Assembly (NCBI GenBank): GCA_947629335.1
Contig: CANRDI010000001.1
Coordinates: forward strand, 343,572 to 407,571
Length of the DNA stretch: 64,000 bases
Origin: an uncultured Clostridia bacterium
GTDB taxonomy: Bacteria > Bacillota > Clostridia > Oscillospirales > Ruminococcaceae
Reading direction: 5' to 3'
Shown: positions 45,501-52,636 of the stretch, in pieces
Position numbering within the stretch: position 1 is the stretch's first letter
How the letters are laid out: every line of letters begins with the position of its first letter
Notes under the pieces: model-generated
Seen by the model: the letters and a program-made list of their open reading frames with translations, nothing else
Databases searched by the model: none
Told to the model about the DNA's origin: nothing
Position numbers and translations under genes: made by a program

Positions 45501-45638
45501 TTCTTCTTCAACTTTATGATTTACTTCCCATTCAACAAGTTTTTGCCTAAGTATGAGCTGAGTTTTATCATAATACACGCTGGATTTAAGTTTCTTATAT
45601 GCTATACGTAATAATTCATATAATTCATCTGTTGTCAT
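42591..45638 (-). CDS. Reverse transcriptase-nitrilase fusion (DRT type 1 / UG-class defence RT)
   Basis: 1015 residues, uninterrupted, with AAGGGAGA upstream of the ATG. An RT palm spans ~150-300: motif A VVVITMDFKRYFYSVD (Asp193), motif B LPIGFLPSNVLSNWYLN (254-270), motif C GRYVDDILII (Asp290, Asp291). A helical ~450-700 region resembles the alpha-repeat part of UG/Abi RTs. A C-terminal nitrilase fold (~730-985) retains a plausible Glu-Lys-Cys triad: Glu782 (VMPES), Lys844 (FHLKNYLSP), Cys883 (YCCYELA). RT-nitrilase fusions define defence-associated RT type 1 (UG1; UG5 also carries nitrilase). Retron, group II intron and DGR features are not seen. An anti-phage role is inferred. Confidence 0.88.
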   Translation of the reverse strand: MTTDELYELLRIAYKKLKSSVYYDKTQLILRQKLVEWEVNHKVEEELSNLTNDLISNFVSLCNEICDSINCIPFPKKLENSKTDGSNIIFNFTDNDIRVKELQYFIDMDIKGHILGVLWIMVAGYKIDERIYEHSYGNRIRKNLRSEFSNECTYSPYLFEPYFQQYESWRDKALDRALEHLRSNQDVVVITMDFKRYFYSVDMNDEVKNQLILDLEIDSYITEKQLVKNLFDFIFKVFEVYSKKCAAGGDRTILPIGFLPSNVLSNWYLNTFDKAISNGWNPIYYGRYVDDILIIDKIEKNSAIYEKASKGDLTKDDVISLLLIQCSKWCGMDKKLSSQENALIIKYKEESQNAAEGSDKTQIMYRVNPKYHAKGKGKLLLQNSKVNIFYFKSGGSDALITCFKKNIATNSSEFRHMPDDETFFCDDDYSDIYHLENEESPNKFRGIKNISIDKYELSKFLGKHLRISSMVSDKCEHQFIKDINIIFTPRVIIQYYDMWERIIEVFVAGNSFSAAVDFINKVFHSIQKTHFSEDDITNELRYALNLHLISAIFRAFSLVWGTKVVDALSKINIGANFLISKDDHKSSYINYRLWYLKTKMMDKSVMPVFIDLIDETIFNDKTDINLTCFQDTISFINKNNWKSCYRYYPYVITMYDISIISSLEQMKKDYKNFYKIAKMITDQAERFVKYNFGASNHSLNDLVKAVSFKPKRNYDKNTYLVSAGSSKKSLLKIAVANVSLSYDNLDKLIKGKPNRSYKRYKELAGIVNAAIDQNADMLVMPESYIPFEWLTTLARICAKSNMAVVTGVEHIVFEKKVFNLTAVILPFTNQEYDYSCANISFHLKNYLSPLENELISGYRLNGIEGNTYELYKWNDCYFPIYCCYELASVRDRAIFQSYADFLVAIEWNKDTNYYSNILESLSRDIHCYCVQVNSSEYGDSRITKPSKTEDKDILRTKGGSNSTILVGQIDIGKLRNFQIKEINLQQKNNDFKMTPPEFDAEIVLNKIKGDILRNT

Positions 45639-45679
45639 ATTATGTACTCTCCCTTAATGTCAAAAAATTTACTAATTGC

Positions 45680-45708
45680 ATTATACTACATTTTCTGATT
45701 ATTTTCAA
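45680..45708 (-). promoter_or_regulatory. Promoter of the RT-nitrilase gene
   Basis: Minus-strand TTGAAA (complement of 45703-45708) and TATAAT (complement of 45680-45685), spacer 17 nt. The transcript would start ~35 nt upstream of the ATG, leaving no room for a long 5' structured RNA in the same transcript. Confidence 0.75.
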
Positions 45709-45751
45709 CTACTTTTTATGACACCGCTATATATTATTTTAATATAAGAGG

Positions 45752-45853
45752 TCATATCCTTACAGGTACGTTAAAAGCAGAACATATAGGAGAACCATGT
45801 ACTTTTTTATGATTGTCTTGTGCAGTTATTGCAGTCACTTCTATTTTCTTCAT
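45752..45853 (-). CDS. Orphan 33-aa ORF upstream of the RT gene
   Basis: Begins MKKIEVTAITAQDNHKKVHG and ends in PVRI. No strong ribosome site. The beginning faintly recalls the N-termini of element-borne serine recombinases, but the CxYxRVS core is missing, so it is at most a remnant. It lies between the RT promoter and the DUF6017 remnant. Confidence 0.25.
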   Translation of the reverse strand: MKKIEVTAITAQDNHKKVHGSPICSAFNVPVRI

Positions 45854-45951
45854 CACTTTGAACAAGTAACTCAACTTTGATAATATATCATCTAATATGT
45901 AGTTATTTATGATCAAGTTGTATTATTTTTTTTACTATAGTTTTTTTAAGT

Positions 45952-46074
45952 TCAAAAGAACAACTCTCTCGGATGATCTTTGCTTATTGTCTTCACAAAA
46001 TTTCCTGTTTCCGTTATTTTACGCCTCAGAGCTGCTGGCAAAACTGAAAAAATATAGCTTTTGATTACTGCCAT
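45952..46074 (-). CDS. Orphan 40-aa ORF in the island
   Basis: Begins MAVIKSYIFSVLPAALRRKI and ends DHPRELFF. It is basic, has no recognised family and no clear ribosome site. Together with 45752-45853 it is all that could be coding between 45639 and 46097, and both may be debris of a larger mobile element. Confidence 0.2.
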   Translation of the reverse strand: MAVIKSYIFSVLPAALRRKITETGNFVKTISKDHPRELFF

Positions 46075-46097
46075 TAATGAGGGCTGTCATTTGCATG

Positions 46098-46470
46098 TTA
46101 TTTTCCTTCGCGCATATTGTTGTAAGCAAGCGCCGAGAAATAGTTGGTTTTTGTAGATTTCGAATTATAGAGTGCAGTGATAAGATAAGCACGCATATTC
46201 CCTACACGACCTCCATTATTTTTTAACGAGTAGAGAACATAATCAATTTCCTCAAACCCAAGTTCAAGAAAGCGCGAGCTAACTGCTGTTTTCGGCATAT
46301 CTTCGCCGTTTACAAAAACAGTCAGTGCTGATGAACAGACAACATCCGTCATAATTGAAAAATTTCGTTTACTTGTTCGTACTTGTCGAAACTTCCCTCA
46401 CAGAAATACGAATAATCTATGTTTTCACGAATAATGTTCTCATAATATTCGCGCTCGCTATTTGAAAAAA
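46098..46470 (-). pseudogene. Remnant of an ICE-type replication initiator (DUF6017 C-terminal domain), frameshifted
   Basis: Two frames joined by a one-base shift at ~46352. The 5' part reads SEREYYENIIRENIDYSYFC...YEQVNEIFQL and stops. The 3' part starts TDVVCSSALTVFVNGEDMP and continues SSRFLELGFEEIDYVLYSLK, NMRAYLITALYNSKSTKTNY. This order (YYE..I.EN, then VxSRFLxLxxxxIxYVL, then NxxxYLxxALYN) matches the C-terminal DUF6017 domain of RepA-like initiators on Tn916-type integrative conjugative elements. The N-terminal winged-helix part is absent. Confidence 0.7.
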
Positions 46471-46930
46471 AATTTTTATTTTCAAAAAAACATTCTTATC
46501 ATTCCCTTTATCAACGCGCGAAGCGCGATTATATATATGATTTGATTTTTAAGTTTTTAATTTATTAGTATTAAATTTTATAATAGTGTTCTCGGATCGG
46601 TTTACAGTTGACGGTTCGTCCTCTGACGGGTTTGACAAAAAAATTTTATTGTCCAAAAGGTTTCCAATTCGCATACAGCAGTTTTGATGCTTTCAACACC
46701 GTCAGACGCTATGTACACAAGCCCCGTGATCGTAATGAGAGGTAAGATACTAAGATGCAAGAGGTAAGAATTTAAAGGAACTTTTGGGAGATAGCGTTTT
46801 TTGTTTCTTAAAGGCAGAAGGCAGAAGCTAAAAGCTAGAATTTTAGGGGAAAGGTTGTTTTATACAACGAACTACTTTTCCTTTCAAACACTAACTTCTA
46901 TCCTCTGATTCTTTATCCTCTATATGGAAA
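46471..46930. other. AT-rich non-coding region right of the island
   Basis: No gene. CGCGCGAAGCGCG at ~46516-46528 forms a small hairpin. Low-complexity purine runs with repeated AGAGGTAAGA and AGGCAGAAGGCAGAAGC motifs lie at 46737-46840. Short ACCTCTTACCTCTAA-type strings also occur at 4905-4922 and 34858-34871. Confidence 0.4.
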
Positions 46931-46934
46931 ACTC

Positions 46935-47130
46935 TTGTTTTCCTCGCACCCAAGATTAAAAGCCGTAGGCTTTTAATCTAATGCACATCTGCTTACGCAA
47001 TTGCGGGGGTCCTGCCCCGCGCCCCCGTTGAGGGAAAACTTTTTTGAAAAAAAGTTTTCCCTCAACCTCCTTTTCAAAAAACTTATGTACCGCCGCTTGT
47101 GCGGTGGTCGAAAAGCTGTAACGCTGTTCT
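46935..47130. repeat. Repeat hairpin cluster
   Basis: GAGGGAAAACTTTTTTG pairs with its complement at 47030-47065, and the GC hairpin ACCGCCGCTTGTGCGGTGG with TCGAAAAG tail lies at 47088-47115. CACATCTGCTTACGCAATTG, then CGGGGGTCCTGCCCCGCGCC precedes them, matching the GTACGGGAGAAGCGCCCCCGC block at ~19863 only in general composition. Confidence 0.7.
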
Positions 47131-47215
47131 CTGCTCCCCTGCAATAAACCGAAACAGTAGTTTTACCGCTTGCATTTATTTAAACAGATTTTAAATAGCA
47201 CTTGAAATTAACAAC

Positions 47216-47321
47216 ATTTTATGGTATAATAATTATATAATAATTATTATAGATTTAAATGCCCTTGCGCATTTGCAAAATTTTTAAAGTTTTGCTGTGC
47301 GCATATCGGACTGTATATAAC
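47216..47321. mobile_element. MITE-like element, third copy (inverted, diverged)
   Basis: On the minus strand this copy reads GTTATA...CCGATATGCGCACAGC, AAAACTTTAAAAATTTTGC, AAATGCGCAAGGGCATTTAAAT and ends ATTATACCATAAAAT, matching the 36.2-kb copies module by module. It lies 53 nt upstream of the aldo/keto reductase gene. The string CCCCTGCAATAAACCGAA occurs ~40-65 nt before both loci (36130-36147 and 47135-47152). Confidence 0.65.
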
Positions 47322-47373
47322 TTCTGTATCTTTTATATTCTTTATAAAATGATCTGAGAAAGGAAAGTCACAT

Positions 47374-48403
47374 ATGAAACAGATCACACTCGGCCGTACA
47401 GGAATAACCGTAATGCAAAATGCTTTCGGGGCGCTTCCGATACAAAGGATACCGCAGAATGACGCTGTTTTGCTTCTGCAAAAGGCTTTTGAAGGTGGTA
47501 TGCGCTTCTTCGATACTGCACGGGCTTATTCAGACAGCGAAGAAAAGCTCGGCCTGGCTTTCGGCGGTATGCGGGATAAGCTCTTTATTGCTTCAAAAAC
47601 GACGGCGAAGTCACCGGAAGCTTTTTGGCGCGACCTTGAAACTTCTCTGCATAATCTGCGCACGGACTATATAGACATCTATCAGTTTCATTGTGCAGAC
47701 AGGTGTTTTACGCCAGATGACAAAACGGGAATGTACGAAGCAATGCTTGAAGCAAAATCTCAGGGCATGATAAAGCATATCGGCATTACTGCACACAAGC
47801 TCGGAATTGCCGAGGAAGCCGCAAAATCAGGGCTTTATGAAACGCTCCAGTTTCCGTTCAGTTATCTTTCCTCTGATAAAGAAATAAGCCTTGTTGAAAC
47901 GTGCAGAAAAAAACAATGTCTGGTTTATTGCAATGAAAGGCTTGGCAGGAGGACTTATCACCAATGCCCGCGCGGCTATGGCGTTTATGCTTCAATTTGA
48001 AAATGTACTTCCGATATGGGGAATACAACGTATGAGCGAACTTTCACAATGGCTTTCGTTTATGCAGGACGCGCCTGTTATGGATGATGAAATCTCATCA
48101 TTTATTGAGCGCGAACGCGCGGAGCTTGGCGGGGAATTTTGCCGCGGGTGCGGGTATTGTATGCCGTGTCCTAAGGATATAACCATAAACCAGTGTGCGA
48201 GGATGTCGCTTATGCTGAGGCGTGCGCCGTCGGAAAACTGGCTTTCGGAGCATTGGCAGGCGGAAATGGAAAAGATCGAAAGTTGTATGAACTGCGGCGC
48301 TTGCAGTAAAAAATGCCCTTATGAATTGGATACGCCTTCCCTGCTAAAGAAAAATTTAGAGGATTATAGGCGGGTACTTGCGGGCGAAGTAAGCGTAAGG
48401 TAA
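47374..48403 (+). pseudogene. Ferredoxin-type aldo/keto reductase, interrupted by a frameshift
   Basis: The frame from ATG 47374 (AGGAAAG upstream) has the AKR start TLGRTGITVMQNAFG, catalytic Asp/Tyr (FFDTARAY), Lys (ASKTT) and His (YQFHCAD). It leaves frame in an A7 run at 47907-47913. The rest continues one base over: NNVWFIAMKGLAGGLI, then CRGCGYCMPCPKDI and CMNCGACSKKCP, two 4Fe-4S motifs. With six A residues the protein would be ~343 aa. A real mutation, transcriptional slippage or a base-call error are all possible. Confidence 0.85.
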
Positions 48404-48429
48404 CAGTAACAAGGATTCCAAAGGAGCAT

Positions 48430-49062
48430 TATATTTTCTTTAAAAAGTTTTCTCTTTTATCGTTAGTTATCGTGATTATTGAGGGGAAAACTTTTTTGAA
48501 AAAAAGTTTTCCCCTCAAACTCCCCTTTCAAAAAACTTTTGTAATTCAAACGTTGTTCTTTTACTGAACGTTGTTCCGCGTATTCTTGCGTTTTATTTTT
48601 GCAAAAGGTTTTATACATTAAATTTTCTTTAAAAAGTTTTCTCTTTTTTCATCAGTTCTCGTGATTATTGAGGGGAAAACTTTTTTGAAAAAAAGTTTTC
48701 CCCTCAAACTCCCTTTTCAAAAAACTTTTGTAATTCAAACGCTGTTCTTTTACTGAAAGTTGTTCCGCGTATTCTTGCGTTTTATTTTTGCAAAAGGTTT
48801 TATACATTAATTTTCTTTAAAAAGTTTTCTCTTTTTCGTCAGTTTGCGTAATTATTGAGGGGAAAACTTTTTTGAAAAAAAGTTTTCCCCTCAAACTCCC
48901 CTTTCAAAAAACTTTTGTAATTCAAACGCTGTTATTTACTGAACGTTGTTCCGCGTATTCTTGCGTTTTATTTTATCAAACGGCGTTATACATTAAATTT
49001 TCTTTAAAAAGTTTTCCCTCGTACTCCCTTTTTAAAAAACTTTTGTGCCGCGACCCTACATA
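48430..49062. repeat. Tandem ~188-bp repeat array, plus orientation
   Basis: TTTTCTTTAAAAAGTTTTCT recurs at 48434, 48623, 48811 and (truncated copy) 48998, a period of 187-189 nt. Each unit also has ATTATTGAGGGGAAAACTTT, a long hairpin, CAAAAAACTTTTGTAATTCA, CGTTGTTC and CGTATTCTTGCGTTTTATTT. It is the reverse complement of the unit at 14.2 kb. No gene lies in 48404-49134. Confidence 0.9.
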
Positions 49063-49134
49063 TTCAATTACTTCGGTATTATATCATGTCATTCCGATAT
49101 GATATTACATAACTTAATTTGAAAGGAAATTCTT

Positions 49135-50256
49135 ATGAAAAAACTTGGTTTCGGTCTTATGCGTATGCCGCAGTTGGACAAAAACAACGCCGCTGATGTC
49201 GATGTTGAACAGGTCAAAAAAATGGTCGATATGTTTATTGAAAAAGGCTTTACTTATTTCGATACGGCGCTTATGTACAACGGCTGTGCAAGCGAAAGCG
49301 TCGTGAAAAAAGCAATTACCGACCGCTATCCGAGAGATAAATTCACAATTGCAACAAAACTCCATGCCGGGTTTTTTAACTCTCTCGAAGAACGCGATTG
49401 TGTTTTCAGCGCCCAACTCGAAAAAACAGGCGCAGGTTATTTCGACTATTACCTCGTTCACGGCGTAGAAGCAGATATGTATCCGAAATATGAGAAGCTC
49501 GATGTCTTTAACTGGGTGCTTGACAAAAAAGCAAAAGGTCTCGTAAAACATCCCGGCTTTTCATTTCACGACACCCCCGAACTTCTTGATAAAATTTTGA
49601 CAAAATATCCGCAAATGGAATTTGTTCAGCTCCAGATAAACTACCTCGACTGGGAAAGTCCTTGGGTACATTCGCGCGAGTGTTATGAAGTGGCAAGAAA
49701 ACACAACAAGCCTATCATTGTAATGGAGCCTGTCAAGGGCGGAACGCTCGCAAATGTCCCCGACGAAGTTACGAAACTTTTTAAGAGCTATGCGCCCGAA
49801 ATGAGCGTACCGAGCTGGGCAATTCGTTTTGCGGCAAGCCTTGAGGGTGTAATGGTCGTACTTTCGGGAATGTCCGATATTTCTCAAATGCAGGACAATT
49901 TAAGCTATATGGACAACTTCAAGCCGCTTTCCGAAGAGGAAAAAGCACTTTGCTTCAAAGCGGCGGAAATTATAAATTCGCAGATCGCTGTTCCGTGTAC
50001 GGGATGTTCTTACTGCACGGAAGGTTGTCCGCAGCACATTGCAATTCCGCAGTATTTCTCGCTGTATAACGAGGATATGCGCGAAAAGCTCGAAGAAAAG
50101 GGCTGGACAGTCAACATCACAAACTACGACATTCTGAATAAAACTTTCGGAAAGGCTTCGGACTGCGTTGCCTGCGGTCAATGCGAAGGCGTTTGTCCAC
50201 AGCATCTGCCTATTATTGACAACCTTAAAAAAGTAAGCGAGCATTACGGAAAATGA
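49135..50256 (+). CDS. Aldo/keto reductase with C-terminal 4Fe-4S ferredoxin domain (copy A)
   Basis: 373 residues, GAAAGGAAATTCTT before ATG. The AKR barrel has the Asp-Tyr-Lys-His tetrad in YFDTALMYNG, TIATKL and YLVHGVE. The C-terminus adds CTGCSYCTEGCPQ and CVACGQCEGVCPQ, two cluster-binding motifs. This predicted-oxidoreductase group probably couples carbonyl reduction or a related redox step to ferredoxin-type electron flow; substrates are unknown. It is followed after 63 nt by a close paralogue. Confidence 0.9.
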   Translation: MKKLGFGLMRMPQLDKNNAADVDVEQVKKMVDMFIEKGFTYFDTALMYNGCASESVVKKAITDRYPRDKFTIATKLHAGFFNSLEERDCVFSAQLEKTGAGYFDYYLVHGVEADMYPKYEKLDVFNWVLDKKAKGLVKHPGFSFHDTPELLDKILTKYPQMEFVQLQINYLDWESPWVHSRECYEVARKHNKPIIVMEPVKGGTLANVPDEVTKLFKSYAPEMSVPSWAIRFAASLEGVMVVLSGMSDISQMQDNLSYMDNFKPLSEEEKALCFKAAEIINSQIAVPCTGCSYCTEGCPQHIAIPQYFSLYNEDMREKLEEKGWTVNITNYDILNKTFGKASDCVACGQCEGVCPQHLPIIDNLKKVSEHYGK

Positions 50257-50319
50257 TACCTTAAAACTGCCGACTGAAATTATACGGCACTTTAGATTTT
50301 TTACGACAACGGAGGTCCT

Positions 50320-51441
50320 ATGGAAAAATATTTCGGAGAAAATATTCCAAAACTCGGTTTTGGACTTATGAGGCTGCCCAAAAAGGGGCTTAAAATCGAC
50401 ATTGAACAGACAAAGCAGATGGTAGACGAATTTATGCAGGCAGGACTTAACTATTTCGACACCGCATATGTCTACGATATGGGCGGCTCTGAAAAAGCGG
50501 CAAAAGCGGCGCTTGTAGACAGATACCCGCGCGAAAGCTATAAACTTGCTACAAAGCTGTGCGCATGGGTAATGCCGACAGAAAAAGCCGCAAAGCAAGA
50601 GTTTTACACAAGCCTTGAAAGGACAGGCGCGGGCTATTTTGACTTTTATCTTCTGCACGCGCTCCAAACAAACAACTATAAACTTTACGACAAATATCAC
50701 CTGTGGGATTTTGTCAAAGAGCTTAAAGAAAAGGGGCTTATAAAGCACTGGGGATTTTCGTTTCATTCTACCCCTAAGATACTCGACGAGCTTCTGACCG
50801 CCCACCCAGACGCGGAATTTGTCCAGCTTCAGCTCAATTATGCCGACTGGGAGAACAACAAGGTCGCTTCGCGGGCGAACTATGAAGTTGCCAGAAAACA
50901 CGGAAAATCAATTATCGTTATGGAACCCGTTAAGGGCGGCGCTCTCGCAAATCCTCCGAAAAAAGTTGCAGAGCTTTTGAAAACGGCAGATCCAAGCGCT
51001 TCGCTTGCGTCGTGGGCAATACGCTATGTTGCTTCGCTTGAGGGAATAATAACCGTTCTTTCGGGTATGTCAAATCTTGAACAATTGCGGGACAATATCT
51101 CTTATATGAAAGAATTCAAACCTCTTTCAGAACAAGAGCGCGAAACTGTCAAAAAAGCTCAGGAGATAATAAACGGCATAAACTCTATCCCCTGCACCGC
51201 GTGCCATTATTGCACGGCAGGCTGTCCGAAAAATATCCCCATTCCCGAAATTTTCGAGGCAAGAAACAAACAACTTGTCTGGGGGCAGCTTGAAGAAGGT
51301 GCAAAAAAATACGCGAAAGAGACAGAAAACGGCGGAAAAGCCTCGGAATGTATTGCCTGCGGGCAATGCGAAAGAGCCTGCCCACAGCAGATAAATGTTA
51401 TTGAAACGCTAAAAGAATGTGCGAAGAATTTCGAGGGCTGA
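50320..51441 (+). CDS. Aldo/keto reductase with C-terminal 4Fe-4S ferredoxin domain (copy B)
   Basis: 373 residues, exactly the length of copy A and clearly its paralogue (PKLGFGLMRLP, YFDTAYVYD, LATKL, YLLHALQ; then CTACHYCTAGCPK and CIACGQCERACPQ). GGAGG precedes the ATG. Tandem duplication is the simplest explanation. The ECF S-component gene begins 25 nt downstream, so the three genes are probably one unit. Confidence 0.9.
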   Translation: MEKYFGENIPKLGFGLMRLPKKGLKIDIEQTKQMVDEFMQAGLNYFDTAYVYDMGGSEKAAKAALVDRYPRESYKLATKLCAWVMPTEKAAKQEFYTSLERTGAGYFDFYLLHALQTNNYKLYDKYHLWDFVKELKEKGLIKHWGFSFHSTPKILDELLTAHPDAEFVQLQLNYADWENNKVASRANYEVARKHGKSIIVMEPVKGGALANPPKKVAELLKTADPSASLASWAIRYVASLEGIITVLSGMSNLEQLRDNISYMKEFKPLSEQERETVKKAQEIINGINSIPCTACHYCTAGCPKNIPIPEIFEARNKQLVWGQLEEGAKKYAKETENGGKASECIACGQCERACPQQINVIETLKECAKNFEG

Positions 51442-51466
51442 ACATATATACATACGAGGTGGAAAA

Positions 51467-52030
51467 ATGAAAAACAACATTAAAAAACTGACGCTTTCAG
51501 CAATGTTTCTTGCTATTGGAATAGTTCTCCCGTTTTTCACGGGACAGATAAAAGAGATCGGAAGTATGCTTTTGCCGATGCATATTCCCGTGTTTTTGTG
51601 CGGACTTATCTGCGGGTGGGAATACGGCGGAGTGGTTGGATTTATCCTGCCGCTTATGCGGTCGGTGCTTTTCGGTATGCCGCCTATCTTCCCAAATGCA
51701 GTAGCTATGTCCGTCGAACTTATGACATATGGCGTCGTGGCAGGAGCGCTTTATGCGTCGTCGCGCTGGCAATGCGTCATATCGCTTTATCGCTCGCTTA
51801 TTATAGCAATGCTTGCAGGCAGAATCGTCTGGGGAGCGACGGAAGTTGTACTTATCGGAGCAGGCGGAAGCGGTTTTACATGGAAGGCTTTTATTTCGGG
51901 CGCACTTTTAAACGCTGTCCCCGGAATTATTATCCAGCTTATACTTATACCCGCAATAATGATAGCGCTGAATAAAACGGGGTTGGTGAAGTTTAAAAAG
52001 CGCGGCAAGCAGAACGTTCTCGGCGATTAG
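51467..52030 (+). CDS. ECF transporter S component (substrate-binding membrane subunit)
   Basis: 187 residues from ATG 51467 (CGAGGTGG upstream). Five or six TM helices: LSAMFLAIGIVLPFFTGQI, MLLPMHIPVFLCGLICGW, FPNAVAMSVELMTYGVVAG, then IIIQLILIPAIMIAL. The AMFLAIGIVLPF and PMHIPVFLCG motifs fit the ECF S-component superfamily, which binds vitamins or small metabolites and shares an EcfAAT energising module encoded elsewhere. The ligand is unknown. Confidence 0.8.
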   Translation: MKNNIKKLTLSAMFLAIGIVLPFFTGQIKEIGSMLLPMHIPVFLCGLICGWEYGGVVGFILPLMRSVLFGMPPIFPNAVAMSVELMTYGVVAGALYASSRWQCVISLYRSLIIAMLAGRIVWGATEVVLIGAGGSGFTWKAFISGALLNAVPGIIIQLILIPAIMIALNKTGLVKFKKRGKQNVLGD

Positions 52031-52093
52031 AGCTGCATAAGTTTTTGGACTAAAACATTCTTAGCTTTAAGTGCGTTCATTTTACAAAAACTA

Positions 52094-52125
52094 AATCCCC
52101 GTTTACTGAAACGGGGATAAATATT
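52094..52125 (+). terminator. Terminator after the ECF gene
   Basis: ATCCCCGTTT (52094-52103) and AAACGGGGAT (52108-52117) form a perfect 10-bp stem with a 4-nt loop. Confidence 0.7.
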
Positions 52126-52636
52126 ATTCAAATTCAGCAATTATCTCGCTTGAACATCGAAGCAACAGTCATTCCGATTATTTTCAGAGAACCGCATTTT
52201 GTAAAGATAGTTATTTGGAATTTCGCGGCTTAGTTCGCTTGTAAATTTTGGTCACTCAATTTACTTATCACTTGACGAGGGCGCGTTTTGCAGTATTTTC
52301 TTTTACAGCGAGTTAATATGTTTAAAAGGAGATCCCTACATTTAGTAAGACACTTTCAAAGCAAAACACTGTCGTTTTTCAACCTTTATTCCTGCTGTTT
52401 AAACCCAATATTTACCCTCATTGCTTTGCGGCATTTTCCCTTCAATTTACAACGGACATTTTTCGCAGTTATTTAAGTATTTAGATAAATAACTTGCCCA
52501 ATATGAAGACGTTGACGCTACGAAGACATGATCAAGATATTTACGCTTGTAAAAATTCTTACAAACAACTCATATTTTTATTGACTTTTGCGGGATTTGT
52601 GTTATAATGGGGAGAAGTTAAGAGAGTCAAATTATT
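52126..52636. other. Non-coding gap between ECF and glf with a plus-strand promoter
   Basis: No gene. Near its right end TTGACT (52581-52586) and TATAAT (52603-52608), spacer 16 nt with an extended TGT-10, point rightwards into the 3' end of glf, that is antisense to it. A related sequence occurs at 54370-54410. Confidence 0.6.

Noticed and set aside
42591..45638. Group II intron, retron or diversity-generating RT
   Set aside because: No maturase/endonuclease domain, no intron ribozyme-like sequence, no recognisable msr/msd pairing and no template/variable repeat pair nearby; the C-terminus is a nitrilase fold.
41671..46600. Repeat of the tRNA-Glu 3' end as attR
   Set aside because: I searched by eye for ATTCCCGTACGGGTCACCA and shorter parts on the right side of the island and found none.
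48430..49062. CRISPR array
   Set aside because: The period is ~188 nt and the units are conserved throughout, with no short repeat plus unique spacer pattern and no cas gene in the window.
48872..49102. Open frame inside the 188-bp repeat array
   Set aside because: It is a translation of the repeat itself, with no conserved protein features.
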